DNA from: Pelomonas paludis
GTDB lineage: Bacteria > Pseudomonadota > Gammaproteobacteria > Burkholderiales > Burkholderiaceae_C
Length of the DNA: 64,000 bases
Direction: 5' to 3'
Assembly: GCF_039872745.1 (NCBI RefSeq)
Contig: NZ_JBDPZD010000010.1
Location: 1 to 64,000, forward strand
The position numbers and the translations under genes were made by a program. The stretch's first letter is position 1. Each line of letters opens with the position of its first letter. Positions 23,151 to 31,535 of this stretch are shown here, in pieces. The notes beneath the pieces were generated by a model. That model did not search any database, was not told the DNA's origin, and worked only from the letters and a program-made list of their open reading frames with translations.

Positions 23151-24211
23151 CTGCGACCTCGGTACAGACTGCTTGCCAGGTAGGCTGCATGCAGCCGGCG
23201 GCCAGCCACCACGCCCACCGCACTGAGTGGCAGCGCGACCAGCACGCCCACAAAGCCGAGCAGATGCCCAAAGGCCAGCAGCGCAAAGATCACCATCAGC
23301 GGGGAGAGGCCGATGCGCTCGCCCACCAGGCGCGGCGTGAGCACAAAGCTCTCCAGCAACTGGCCCAGCCCGAACACCACAGCCACAGCCACCACGCCAT
23401 AGAGCGATTGGAACTGCAGCAACCCGGCCAGCAAGGCCAGCACCAGGCCCAGGCCAAAGCCCACGTAGGGCACGAACACAGCCAGGCCCGTGAACACGCC
23501 GATGGGCAAGGCAAGATCAAAGCCCGCCAGCCCCAACCCGGCGCTGTAGTACAGGGCCAGTGCGCCCATCACCAACAACTGCCCGCGCAGGTAGCTGCCG
23601 AGCATGATGTCGCACTCGGTCAGGAAGCTCCAGACGCGATCCCGCGCGCCGGGGGGTACCAGGCGCCCTGCCCGCTCCATCAGCTGAGGCCAGTCGAGCA
23701 GCAGATAAAACAGCACCACCGGCAGCAGCACGGCATTGCCCACCAGCGCCAGCAGGAAGCTGCCGCCCACGCGGGCGGACTCGAAGGCCGCAGCACCCCA
23801 GTCCTCCAGGTTGGCATTGAGGTACTTGAGCACAAAGGCCTTGACGCTGGCGATGTCGAGGCTGACCTGCGCGCCGTGCTGGGCCAGCCAGGGCGCCAGG
23901 CTGTCATTCAGGGCCTTGGCCAGGCCGGGGATCTGCTCGCGCAGCGCGGGCAACTCTTTGTTGAGGATGGGCAGCACCAGCAGCAGCACGGCCAGCAGCG
24001 CGATCAAGGCCGCGGTCTCGACCAGGCCAACCGCCACCATGCGTGGCACGCGGCGCCGGGCCAGCCAGTCGACGCTGGGCGACAGCGCATAGGCCAGCAC
24101 CCCGGCAGCGATGAAGGGCGACAACACGGGCGCCAGCGCCCAAAGGACGAACACCGCCATGGCGGCAACGCCGAGCCAGGCGAGCAGGAGACGCTGAGGG
24201 TGGGTCAACAT
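23147..24211 (-). CDS. AI-2E family transporter
   Basis: A 354-residue inner-membrane protein of the AI-2E/PerM family with about eight helices and a large extracytoplasmic loop (about 75-150). Family landmarks: VLAYALSPSVDWLARRRVPR, the PxVLFYLLLDWP segment, GVFTGLAVFVPYVGFGLGLV and GERIGLSPLMVIFALLAFG near the C-terminus. Members export small molecules or drive Na+/H+ exchange; autoinducer export is unproven for most. It sits directly before hda, as in many relatives, where purM is divergent; purM is not present here. Confidence 0.88.
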   Translation of the reverse strand: MLTHPQRLLLAWLGVAAMAVFVLWALAPVLSPFIAAGVLAYALSPSVDWLARRRVPRMVAVGLVETAALIALLAVLLLVLPILNKELPALREQIPGLAKALNDSLAPWLAQHGAQVSLDIASVKAFVLKYLNANLEDWGAAAFESARVGGSFLLALVGNAVLLPVVLFYLLLDWPQLMERAGRLVPPGARDRVWSFLTECDIMLGSYLRGQLLVMGALALYYSAGLGLAGFDLALPIGVFTGLAVFVPYVGFGLGLVLALLAGLLQFQSLYGVVAVAVVFGLGQLLESFVLTPRLVGERIGLSPLMVIFALLAFGHLLGFVGVLVALPLSAVGVVAGRRLHAAYLASSLYRGRS

Positions 24212-24231
24212 GCGCGCGGATTGTGGGGGAT

Positions 24232-25089
24232 TCAGCGGCGGCGCGGCGGGTGCCGGCGGCCCAGCGCCTTCAAGCGCTCGCGCAGTTGCGGGGCATCAAC
24301 CGCCTCGGCCTGCCGGCGCAGATAGGCATCCAGATCGTCAGCGGCCGCTTCCCACTGCCCCAGGGCTTCCAGGGCCAGCCCCCGGTCACGCAGCTCGCCC
24401 GCATCGTCTGGCAACAGGATGACGAGGCGCCGCTGCACGGCCAGGAAGCGGGGCCAGTCCTCGGCGCTGCGGTAGATCTCCTTCAGGTTGCGCAGCAGGC
24501 GCGCCAGGATGTGGCGCCGGGGCGTGCCGCGCAGGAAGAACTCCAGCGGCAGTTCCAGGTCATCCGGCAGGCCGCTGCCCCGGCGGTAGACCTGCAGACG
24601 CTCCTCCAGGCGGCTCTGCGACAGCGCCTCGCCCGAGAACGGGTCCATCACCACATCGCCCAGGCCGACGCGGAACTTGACCAGGAAGTGCCCTGGAAAG
24701 GCCACACCCGCCGCACGCAGACCGGCCTGCTCGGCCAGCTCCAGCAGCAGGATGGCGAGCGAGATGGGCAGGCCCCGACGGGTTTCCAGCACATGGTGGA
24801 TGAAGCTGTTCACCGGGGCGTAGTAGTCGTTGACATTGCCCTGAAAGCCCAGCTCGACGTGGAAGAACTGGCTCAGCGCGGCAAGCCGCTGCGGCGGCGT
24901 GGCCTCGCGCGGCAGGCGCGCACGCAGTCGCTGGCCCAGTCGGTCCACCTCGGCCAGCACGCCCTGGACGTCGAGGTCCGGGACTTCGTCCTGCGCCACG
25001 CTGACCGCCGCTTCAAGCAGCGGCAGCCGCGCGTCCTCGTGGACGAGGTTGGCAAAGTAGTCCAGCGGTGAGAACGAGGGCAACCGCAT
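24232..25089 (-). CDS. SirB1-family transglutaminase-like/TPR protein
   Basis: 285 residues starting at MRLPSFSPLDYFANLVHEDA. The first 180 residues form the SirB1 transglutaminase-like domain: NDYYAPVNSFIHHVLETRRG, PISLAILLLELAEQAGLRAA, then GVAFPGHFLVKF. The last 90 residues hold two TPR-like repeats (NLKEIYRSAEDWPRFLAVQR and LRDRGLALEALGQWEAAADD). The canonical transglutaminase cysteine is replaced by serine or leucine at PISLAILL, so catalysis is doubtful. The start overlaps the murJ stop (TGATG). Function unknown. Confidence 0.85.
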   Translation of the reverse strand: MRLPSFSPLDYFANLVHEDARLPLLEAAVSVAQDEVPDLDVQGVLAEVDRLGQRLRARLPREATPPQRLAALSQFFHVELGFQGNVNDYYAPVNSFIHHVLETRRGLPISLAILLLELAEQAGLRAAGVAFPGHFLVKFRVGLGDVVMDPFSGEALSQSRLEERLQVYRRGSGLPDDLELPLEFFLRGTPRRHILARLLRNLKEIYRSAEDWPRFLAVQRRLVILLPDDAGELRDRGLALEALGQWEAAADDLDAYLRRQAEAVDAPQLRERLKALGRRHPPRRR

Positions 25090-26651
25090 CAGACGGGGCG
25101 CCCGAGCGCGCGCAGGTTCATGCCGGTCAGCAGCAAGGTGGCGAAGTAGACAACCGCACTGGCGCCCAGGCAGGCCGCCATCGTCAGCGCACGCTGCCAT
25201 TGGTGAGCCCCCAGGCCGATCCAATCCACCCAGGTCGCGAGCCAGAACTGCAGCGCCCCCATCGCCAGGCAGGCGGCGGCCACTCGCAGCGTCAAGGCGC
25301 CCCAGCCCGCTTCAGGCACATAGCTGCCGAGCCGCTTGAGGCCGCGCAGCAGCCAAGCCGCGTTGATCAGCGCGCCCAGGCCGATGGACAGGGCCAGGCC
25401 CGCCACGCCGATGAAGGGCACCAAGACCGCGTTCATGGCCTGCGTCAGCACGAGCACCGCGACGGCCGTACGTGCCGGGGTACCGGTGTCCTGCCGCGCA
25501 TAGAAGCCCGGGGCTAGCACCTTCACGGCGATCAAACCCATCAGTCCCACGCCCCAGCCCTGCACCGACAGCGAGGTCTGCACCACGTCATGGGCGGTGA
25601 AGGCATGGCGGTGATACAGCACGGCCACCAGCGGCTCGGCAAACACGATCAAGGCCACGGCGCAAGGCAAGGCAAACACCATCACCATGCGCAAGCCCCA
25701 GTCCAGCAGCTTGCTGTAGCGCACCGTGTCCCCGCTCGATTGAGACGCCGACAACTGCGGCGTCAGCACGGCACTCAGGGCCACACCCAGCAGGCCGATG
25801 GGGAATTCCATCAGCCGGTCGGCATAGTTGAGCCAGGAGGTGGCGCCCTCGGCGAGGTGGCTGGAGATCTGGGTATTGATCATCAGCGACACCTGAGACA
25901 CCCCCACCCCCAGCAGCGCCGGCGCCATGCCGGTCAAGGTGCGCTTCACACCCGGGTGCCCTGCTGCCGCCTTGATGGCACTCGGACGCATGGAAATGCG
26001 CGGCATCGCGCCAACCGCCCGCAGGGCCGGCCACTGCACCAGCAGCTGCAGCACGCCCCCCAGCATCACGCCAACGGCCAAGGCATACACGCCGGGGTAC
26101 CCGGCCTTCACAAAACTGGCTTGCAAGCCCCAGCCGGTGGCGATGACGCTGAGGTTCAGCAGCACCGGCGTCACGGCCGGCACCATGAAGCGCTTCCAGG
26201 TGTTGAGGATGCCGGCCGCCAGCGCCACGCCCGACATGCACAGGATGTAGGGGAACATCCAGCGCGTCATCACGATGGCGGCGTCCATGCTGCTGCCCGA
26301 GAGGCCCGAGGCCAGCAGCCACACCAGCAGCGGTGCGCCCAGCACGCCCAGCACCGAGGTTGCCAGCAAGGCCCAAAGCAGCACGGTGGCCACGGCGTCG
26401 ATCAGCCGCAGCGCAGCCTCTTCGCCCTCCTGCGCCTTGACGCCCGCGATGATCGGCACGAAAGCCTGGGAGAACGCGCCCTCGGCAAACAGGCGCCGCA
26501 GAAAATTCGGGATGCGAAATGCCACCAGGAAGGCGTCAGTCATCGCCGTGGCACCAAACAGGCTGGCCACCATGGTTTCCCGCACGAGGCCGGTGACCCG
26601 CGACAACAAGGTGAGCACCGAAATCGTCGAGGCCGCGCGCAACACATTCAT
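25089..26651 (-). CDS. murJ: Lipid II flippase MurJ
   Basis: MurJ flips lipid II across the inner membrane for peptidoglycan synthesis. With the ATG at 26651 (MNVLRAASTISVLTLLSRVT) it has 520 residues and about 14 helices. MVASLFGATAMTDAFLVAFR, IPNFLRRLFAEGAFSQAFVP and the ISSHLAEGATSWLNYADRLM segment are hallmarks, with the essential arginines in the central cavity. Upstream in-frame codons lack homology. It is divergent from rpsT, as in many betaproteobacteria. Confidence 0.95.
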   Translation of the reverse strand: MNVLRAASTISVLTLLSRVTGLVRETMVASLFGATAMTDAFLVAFRIPNFLRRLFAEGAFSQAFVPIIAGVKAQEGEEAALRLIDAVATVLLWALLATSVLGVLGAPLLVWLLASGLSGSSMDAAIVMTRWMFPYILCMSGVALAAGILNTWKRFMVPAVTPVLLNLSVIATGWGLQASFVKAGYPGVYALAVGVMLGGVLQLLVQWPALRAVGAMPRISMRPSAIKAAAGHPGVKRTLTGMAPALLGVGVSQVSLMINTQISSHLAEGATSWLNYADRLMEFPIGLLGVALSAVLTPQLSASQSSGDTVRYSKLLDWGLRMVMVFALPCAVALIVFAEPLVAVLYHRHAFTAHDVVQTSLSVQGWGVGLMGLIAVKVLAPGFYARQDTGTPARTAVAVLVLTQAMNAVLVPFIGVAGLALSIGLGALINAAWLLRGLKRLGSYVPEAGWGALTLRVAAACLAMGALQFWLATWVDWIGLGAHQWQRALTMAACLGASAVVYFATLLLTGMNLRALGRPV

Positions 26652-26713
26652 GCGCGGCATTATCTCGACGTGCCAGCGGGTACCCGGCGCCACTGCCGAT
26701 ACTGGCCGGCTGC

Positions 26714-26743
26714 TTGGCAGGTCCTTGGTTGACGGGTTATACT
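26714..26743 (+). promoter_or_regulatory. Promoter of rpsT
   Basis: TTGGCA (26714-26719) and TATACT (26738-26743) are separated by 18 bases, placing the start about 25 bases before the S20 ATG. A second -35-like TTGACG lies too near the -10 to be used. Confidence 0.6.
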
Positions 26744-26775
26744 CGCGGTCTTTGCACCTATTGGGTTAATTCGCA

Positions 26776-27072
26776 ATGGCCACCAGTTCCAAAGCCAAGA
26801 AAAAAACCGTTCGCCTGGCATCGGGTCGCAAGCGCGCTCGCCAGGACGTCAAGCTGAACGCCGCCAACACGGCACTGCGTTCCAAGTTCCGCACGGTCGT
26901 CAAGAACGTGCAAAAGGCCGTGGTCGCGGGCGACAAGTCCAAGGCTGCCGAGCTGTTCAAGACCGCTCAAGCCGTGATCGACTCGGTCGCGGACAAGGGC
27001 ATCTTCCACAAGAACAAGGCTGCTCGTCACAAGAGCCGCCTGTCGGCCAAGATCAAGGCGCTCGCCGCCTGA
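26776..27072 (+). CDS. rpsT: 30S ribosomal protein S20
   Basis: S20 binds the bottom of the 30S subunit. It has 98 residues, rich in lysine and alanine. The start MATSSKAKKKTVRLASGRKR resembles the usual MANsaQARKRARQ opening in looser form. The SKAAELFKTAQAVIDSVADK and GIFHKNKAARHKSRLSAKIK segments are diagnostic for S20. It has its own promoter and terminator and is thus a single-gene unit. Confidence 0.97.
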   Translation: MATSSKAKKKTVRLASGRKRARQDVKLNAANTALRSKFRTVVKNVQKAVVAGDKSKAAELFKTAQAVIDSVADKGIFHKNKAARHKSRLSAKIKALAA

Positions 27073-27097
27073 TAAAAACCCCCCAGGTGCAAAGTGA

Positions 27098-27123
27098 AAA
27101 GGCCCGCGTCAGCGGGCCTTTTT
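27098..27123 (+). terminator. Intrinsic terminator of rpsT
   Basis: AAGGCCCGC (27099-27107), loop GTCA, GCGGGCCTT (27112-27120) and a T-run to 27123. The hairpin begins 27 bases after the stop; the A-run before it could make it work also for the opposite-strand hydrolase gene. Confidence 0.85.
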
Positions 27124-27146
27124 GCTGGGCGCTCGGGATTGCAGCG

Positions 27147-28013
27147 TCAGCCAAAACCAGAGTCCAGCCCATGGCGCTGGCGCTCGGCCAGCCAATCGGT
27201 GATGGCGCCCGCCACCCACTCGGGGTCATCCAGCGGCAGGTCGTGCCCAGCCTGGGTGTGCAGGCGCAGCGGCGCCCCCCATGCCCGGCTCATCGCCTGG
27301 GAGCAGCGCCAGTCCACCAAGGTGTCACCCTTGCTGCACAGCAGCAGGATGGGTGCGCCAGGTCGCGTGCGACTGGCTCGGTAGCGCCAGGCCGCATACA
27401 GCTGCCGGAAGCTGTTGCGCACGCCCAGCGGCCGCTCGCGCGCGAGCGCGACCCAGTGGTCCAGCACCGCCTCGCGTTCCACCAGTCGCGTCGTCAGGCG
27501 CAGCACACGGGCCTCGCGCGGGCGGGCGCTGAAACGGCTCAGGCTCAGCAGCATCAGCGTCACGTAGCTCATCGGCCGCACCATGCGGAACCGCTCGCTG
27601 AAAGGGCGCACGCTGGCATTGATCAAAACGCCGCCCGCGACTTCGTCAGGGTGGTGGGCGATCCAGTCGGTGGCCACCATGGCGCCGAGCGACATGCCGA
27701 CCAGGTAGACGGGCCCTCGCACGCCGGCAGCGGCCAGTTGCGCGCGGCATTCATCGACGATGGCACTGACGCGTGTCGGGCTGGTGTCGCCGCGCCGCTC
27801 GCCCATGCCGGGCAGGTCGAGCATGCGCAACCCGGAGCCGGGCTGGGTACTTTGCAAAAAGCTGCCAAGAGTTTGCGGGAAACGCCCCCAATGGCCGCTC
27901 TCGCGCGACATGCCGCGCAGCAGGACCCACGTGGGTTGCCCTGGCAAGGCCCCCCATGACGCCGTCCCTCTGGTCGATTTGTTCCTCGCTGCGGCGTGCT
28001 GCTGCAGTGTCAT
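27147..28013 (-). CDS. Alpha/beta-fold hydrolase
   Basis: A 288-residue soluble hydrolase. The oxyanion area is WVLLRGMSRESGHWG, the nucleophile elbow is VYLVGMSLGAMVATDWIAHH with Ser at about residue 128, the acid is in ILLLCSKGDTLVD and the histidine in QAGHDLPLDDP. A lid is formed by about residues 160-215, rich in arginine. There is no signal peptide. Substrate unknown; short-chain esters or lipid head groups are common for such lone genes. Confidence 0.8.
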   Translation of the reverse strand: MTLQQHAAARNKSTRGTASWGALPGQPTWVLLRGMSRESGHWGRFPQTLGSFLQSTQPGSGLRMLDLPGMGERRGDTSPTRVSAIVDECRAQLAAAGVRGPVYLVGMSLGAMVATDWIAHHPDEVAGGVLINASVRPFSERFRMVRPMSYVTLMLLSLSRFSARPREARVLRLTTRLVEREAVLDHWVALARERPLGVRNSFRQLYAAWRYRASRTRPGAPILLLCSKGDTLVDWRCSQAMSRAWGAPLRLHTQAGHDLPLDDPEWVAGAITDWLAERQRHGLDSGFG

Positions 28014-28082
28014 TGACAGACCACCCTCATTCCTTGACCCGAGCTTAGAAGGAACGGCTGGCGATGCCCATCCGGGCTCGGC

Positions 28083-28415
28083 CTAGCTCGTAGAGCTGCC
28101 CGGTTCGGGCAACAGACAAGCCTCGACCACCTGCAGATGGTTGTCGCTTGCAAAGTTCATGACGAAATCCCACGCCATGGGTTCCACCGACTTCAACGCC
28201 TCGCTGACGATGACGCACTTGACGCCATTGACCACACGGGGAACGCAGAGCGGCGAGTAGCCGATGTGGGCCCCAGGCCGAGTCGGCACGCCGCCAGGGC
28301 GGAAGCTCGACATGGCGCCGGCCAGGCGTTCCGCCCAATCGCTGGGGCGGAAAGTCTTGCCCTCCAGGGTGACCCCCTGGATGAAGACTTCGCGCGGCTT
28401 TTTCGGGGTTTCCAT
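28083..28415 (-). CDS. DUF3579 protein
   Basis: A 110-residue protein of the DUF3579 family (VFIQGVTLEGKTFRPSDWAE, RLAGAMSSFRPG, IGYSPLCVPRVVNGVKCVIV, EALKSVEPMAWDFVMNFASD). The family is largely restricted to betaproteobacteria and often lies divergent from argD-argF, as it does here. Function is unknown. Conservation with arginine genes suggests a link to that pathway or shared regulation, but this is only inference. The ATG at 28415 is preferred to the preceding TTG. Confidence 0.8.
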   Translation of the reverse strand: METPKKPREVFIQGVTLEGKTFRPSDWAERLAGAMSSFRPGGVPTRPGAHIGYSPLCVPRVVNGVKCVIVSEALKSVEPMAWDFVMNFASDNHLQVVEACLLPEPGSSTS

Positions 28416-28532
28416 CAATTTGCAAACTGCGGTTCCAACTATTTTGCCTTGGATGTGCTGCGCCGCAGCAAAGTTGCGGAGCGAACCCTAGAATCGCGGC
28501 CCCATCATCCTTTCCTTTTCAAGGAGACCTCG

Positions 28533-29738
28533 TTGAATCCTGCGTCGCCGTCGTCAGAACCTCACGTCATGCCGGTTTTCGGTCGCTTGCCCGTTGCGCT
28601 GTCGCACGGCCAAGGCTGCTGGGTGTGGGACGTGGAGGGTCGACGATATCTGGACGCGCTCGCGGGGATTGCCGTCAACACGCTGGGGCACAACCACCCC
28701 AAACTGGTGCCGGCCTTGCAGGACCAGGCCGCCAAGCTCATCCACTCGAGCAACTACTACTACGTGCCGCTGCAGGAGCAACTGGCGGCCCTGCTGTGCG
28801 AGGCCTCGGGCCTGAGCAATGTCTTCTTCTGCAACAGCGGGCTGGAGGCCAATGAGGCCGCGCTCAAGATCGCCCGCAAGTTTGGGCACGACAAGGGCAT
28901 CGACGAGCCTGCGGTGATCGTCTTCGAGGGCGCCTTCCATGGCCGCTCCATCGCCACGCTGTCGGCCACCGCCAATCGCAAGATCCAGGCGGGTTTTGGT
29001 CCGCTGGTGCCTGGCTTCGTGCGCGTGGCCCTCAATGACCTGGCGGCCGTCCAGGCTGCGCTGGACGCCAACCCGTCCGTGTCGGCCATCTTCCTGGAAA
29101 CCATCCAGGGCGAAGGCGGCATCAACCCGGCCCGCATCGAGTTCCTGCAAGGCCTGCGCCGCCTGTGCGACGAGCGCAATCTGCTGCTGATGCTGGACGA
29201 GGTGCAATGCGGCCTGGGGCGCACCGGCAAGTGGTTTGCCCACCAGTGGGCCGGCATCCAGCCCGACGTGATGCCCCTGGCCAAAGGCCTGGGTTCTGGC
29301 GTCCCCATCGGCGCCGTCGTTTGCGGCCCGCGCGCGGCTGGCGTGCTGACGGCAGGTAGCCACGGCAGCACCTTTGGCGGCAATCCTCTGGCGATGCGAG
29401 CCGGCGTCGAAACGCTGACGGTGATGACCGCCGATGGCCTGCTGGGCAACGCCGCCGCCCGTGGCGCGCAGTTGCGTACGGCGCTGGAAGCTGGCCTGGC
29501 TGGCGTGGCCGGTGTCGTTGAAATCCGCGGCCAGGGGCTGATGCTTGGCATCGAACTCGACCGCCCCTGCGGCGTGCTGCTGTCACGGGCGCTGGGTGCC
29601 GGCCTGCTGCTGAGCGTCACCGCCGACCGCGTGGTGCGCCTGCTGCCGCCTTTGATCATCAGTGCGGACGAGATCGACGAAGTCGTGCGTCGCCTGCAGC
29701 CCCTGATCAAGGACTTCCTCGCGGAACCGAGGGCATGA
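28533..29738 (+). CDS. argD: Acetylornithine aminotransferase
   Basis: PLP enzyme of arginine synthesis that makes N-acetylornithine from the semialdehyde. The TTG start at 28533 is set by a strong ribosome site (AAGGAG, 28521-28526) and by the family's N-terminus; 401 residues result. Landmarks: VMPVFGRLPVALSHGQGCWV, SNYYYVPLQEQLA, FCNSGLEANEAALKIARKF, GAFHGRSIATLSATANRKIQ, LMLDEVQCGLGRTGKWFAHQ and PLAKGLGSGVPIGA with the PLP lysine at 251. The stop overlaps the argF start as ATGA, so the two form one translational unit. Confidence 0.95.
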   Translation: MNPASPSSEPHVMPVFGRLPVALSHGQGCWVWDVEGRRYLDALAGIAVNTLGHNHPKLVPALQDQAAKLIHSSNYYYVPLQEQLAALLCEASGLSNVFFCNSGLEANEAALKIARKFGHDKGIDEPAVIVFEGAFHGRSIATLSATANRKIQAGFGPLVPGFVRVALNDLAAVQAALDANPSVSAIFLETIQGEGGINPARIEFLQGLRRLCDERNLLLMLDEVQCGLGRTGKWFAHQWAGIQPDVMPLAKGLGSGVPIGAVVCGPRAAGVLTAGSHGSTFGGNPLAMRAGVETLTVMTADGLLGNAAARGAQLRTALEAGLAGVAGVVEIRGQGLMLGIELDRPCGVLLSRALGAGLLLSVTADRVVRLLPPLIISADEIDEVVRRLQPLIKDFLAEPRA

Positions 29739-30697
29739 AGCCCGGGATGAGCCTGATGCGCCACTATCTCCAGTTCAAGGACCTGCGCGCCGAGGAGTAC
29801 GCCTACCTGTTCGACCGAGCCGCCAGCATCAAGCGGCGCTTCAAGAACTACGAGCGTTACCAGCCGCTGCAGGACCGCACCCTGGCCATGATCTTCGAGA
29901 AGGCCAGCACGCGCACGCGGGTGAGCTTCGAGGCGGGCATGTACCAGATGGGCGGCTCGGTCGTGCACCTCACCACGGGCGACAGCCAACTGGGCCGCGC
30001 CGAGCCCATCGAGGATTCGGCCCGCGTCATCAGCCGCATGGTGGACCTGGTGATGATCCGCACCTACGAGCAAAGCAAGATCGAGCGCTTTGCCGCCCAC
30101 TCGCGCGTGCCGGTCATCAATGGCCTGACCAACGAGTACCACCCCTGCCAGATCCTGGCCGACCTCTTCACCTTCCTTGAAGCCCGGGGCATGGACCGGC
30201 GCGGCGCCATTGACCTGGACGCCCTCAAGGGCCGCGTGGTGGCCTGGGTGGGTGACGGCAACAACATGGCCAACACATGGCTGCAGGCGGCCGAGATCCT
30301 GGGCTTCACGGTGCATGTCAGCACGCCCAGTGGCTACGAGATCGACCCGGCCGTCGCGGGCGTCAAGGATGCCGGCTGCTACCGTGTCTTCCAGGACCCG
30401 CATGAGGCCTGCGCTGGCGCCGACCTCGTCACGACCGACGTCTGGACCAGCATGGGCTACGAGGCCGAGAACGAAGCCCGCAAGGCAGCGTTCGCCAACT
30501 GGTGCGTCGATAGCGCCATGATGGCCCGCGCCAAACCGGACGCCCTGTTCATGCACTGCCTGCCTGCCCATCGCGGCGAGGAAGTGACCGCCGAGGTCAT
30601 CGACGGCCCGCAGTCCGCGGTCTGGGACGAGGCGGAGAACCGGATGCACGTGCAAAAGGCGCTCATGGAGTACCTGCTGCTCGGCCGGATCGGCTAG
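29735..30697 (+). CDS. argF: Ornithine carbamoyltransferase
   Basis: Transfers the carbamoyl group to ornithine giving citrulline in arginine synthesis. It has 320 residues. The carbamoyl-phosphate loop is FEKASTRTRVSFE (about 54-66), ornithine-binding parts are NGLTNEYHPCQILADL and TTDVWTSMGYE, and FMHCLPAHRGEEV carries the catalytic cysteine near 273. The ATG at 29735 gives coupling to argD; ATG at 29747 is the alternative start. The combination DUF3579/argD/argF is normal in this order. Confidence 0.96.
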   Translation: MKPGMSLMRHYLQFKDLRAEEYAYLFDRAASIKRRFKNYERYQPLQDRTLAMIFEKASTRTRVSFEAGMYQMGGSVVHLTTGDSQLGRAEPIEDSARVISRMVDLVMIRTYEQSKIERFAAHSRVPVINGLTNEYHPCQILADLFTFLEARGMDRRGAIDLDALKGRVVAWVGDGNNMANTWLQAAEILGFTVHVSTPSGYEIDPAVAGVKDAGCYRVFQDPHEACAGADLVTTDVWTSMGYEAENEARKAAFANWCVDSAMMARAKPDALFMHCLPAHRGEEVTAEVIDGPQSAVWDEAENRMHVQKALMEYLLLGRIG

Positions 30698-30754
30698 TTC
30701 AACGCATCGGCCCGACATCAGCCCGACGTCAGCCGGCCCTGGCATGCTGGATCA

Positions 30755-31534
30755 ATGACCTGGGCCCTGATCACTGACCTTCACGCCAACCGCCAGGCCC
30801 TTGAGGCCGTGCTCGCGCATGCGCGCCAGCAGGGGGTCGAGCGATTCGCGCTGCTGGGCGACTTCGTCGGCTACGGGGCCGACCCCGCCTGGGTGGTGGA
30901 ACAAGTCCAGGCCTTGCAGGCGCAAGGCGCAGTTGCCGTGCAGGGCAACCACGATGCGGCCGTTGCGGCCGGCGCGCGTCCCGGCATGCACGCCGATGCC
31001 CGCGCCGTGGTGGAGTGGACGCGCCAGCAGCTTGGGGCCCCATCATTGCAATGGCTGGCGGAGCTGCCCCTGCGCGTGCGCGAGGACGCAGGCCTCTTCA
31101 CCCATGCCAATGCCTACGACCCGGGCGGCTGGGACTATGTGATGGGCCGCTCCGAGGCCATGCGCAGCCTGCAGGCCGCGCGCAATGCCCAGGCCCGCGT
31201 CAACGTCTGCGGCCACATGCACGAGCCCATGCTCTACCACCTGTCGGGCGTGGGCAAGGCCGGTGACTTCCGGCCGCAAGCCGGCGTGCGCGTGCCCCTG
31301 CCCTGCCACCGGCAGTGGCTGATCATTCCCGGCTCCTGCGGCCAGCCGCGCGACGGTAACCCGGCCGCCTGCTACGCCGTCTGGCACCCCGGCGATGGCG
31401 TCACCGAAGACGGCTGGATCCGCTTCGAGCGCGTGCCCTATGACGTCGAGGCTGCCGCCGATGCCCTGCGCCAGACCACCCTGCCCGGCCCCTTGGCCGA
31501 GCGCCTGGCGCGCCGCCTGATCGCGGGAGAGTGA
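30755..31534 (+). CDS. Metallophosphoesterase
   Basis: A 259-residue calcineurin-like phosphoesterase. Metal-binding motifs are in order: ITDLHANRQALEAVL (D-x-H), LGDFVGYGADP (GD-VGYG), QGNHDAAV (GNHD), then GHMHEP (GHTH-type) near residue 155. The pattern 'ALI-DiHgN--aLeavl' is that of YfcE/PrpE-like phosphatases that can act on phosphoproteins or nucleotides. It ends one base before the Ser/Thr kinase gene, which makes it a candidate counter-phosphatase. No signal peptide. Confidence 0.87.
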   Translation: MTWALITDLHANRQALEAVLAHARQQGVERFALLGDFVGYGADPAWVVEQVQALQAQGAVAVQGNHDAAVAAGARPGMHADARAVVEWTRQQLGAPSLQWLAELPLRVREDAGLFTHANAYDPGGWDYVMGRSEAMRSLQAARNAQARVNVCGHMHEPMLYHLSGVGKAGDFRPQAGVRVPLPCHRQWLIIPGSCGQPRDGNPAACYAVWHPGDGVTEDGWIRFERVPYDVEAAADALRQTTLPGPLAERLARRLIAGE

Positions 31535-31535
31535 G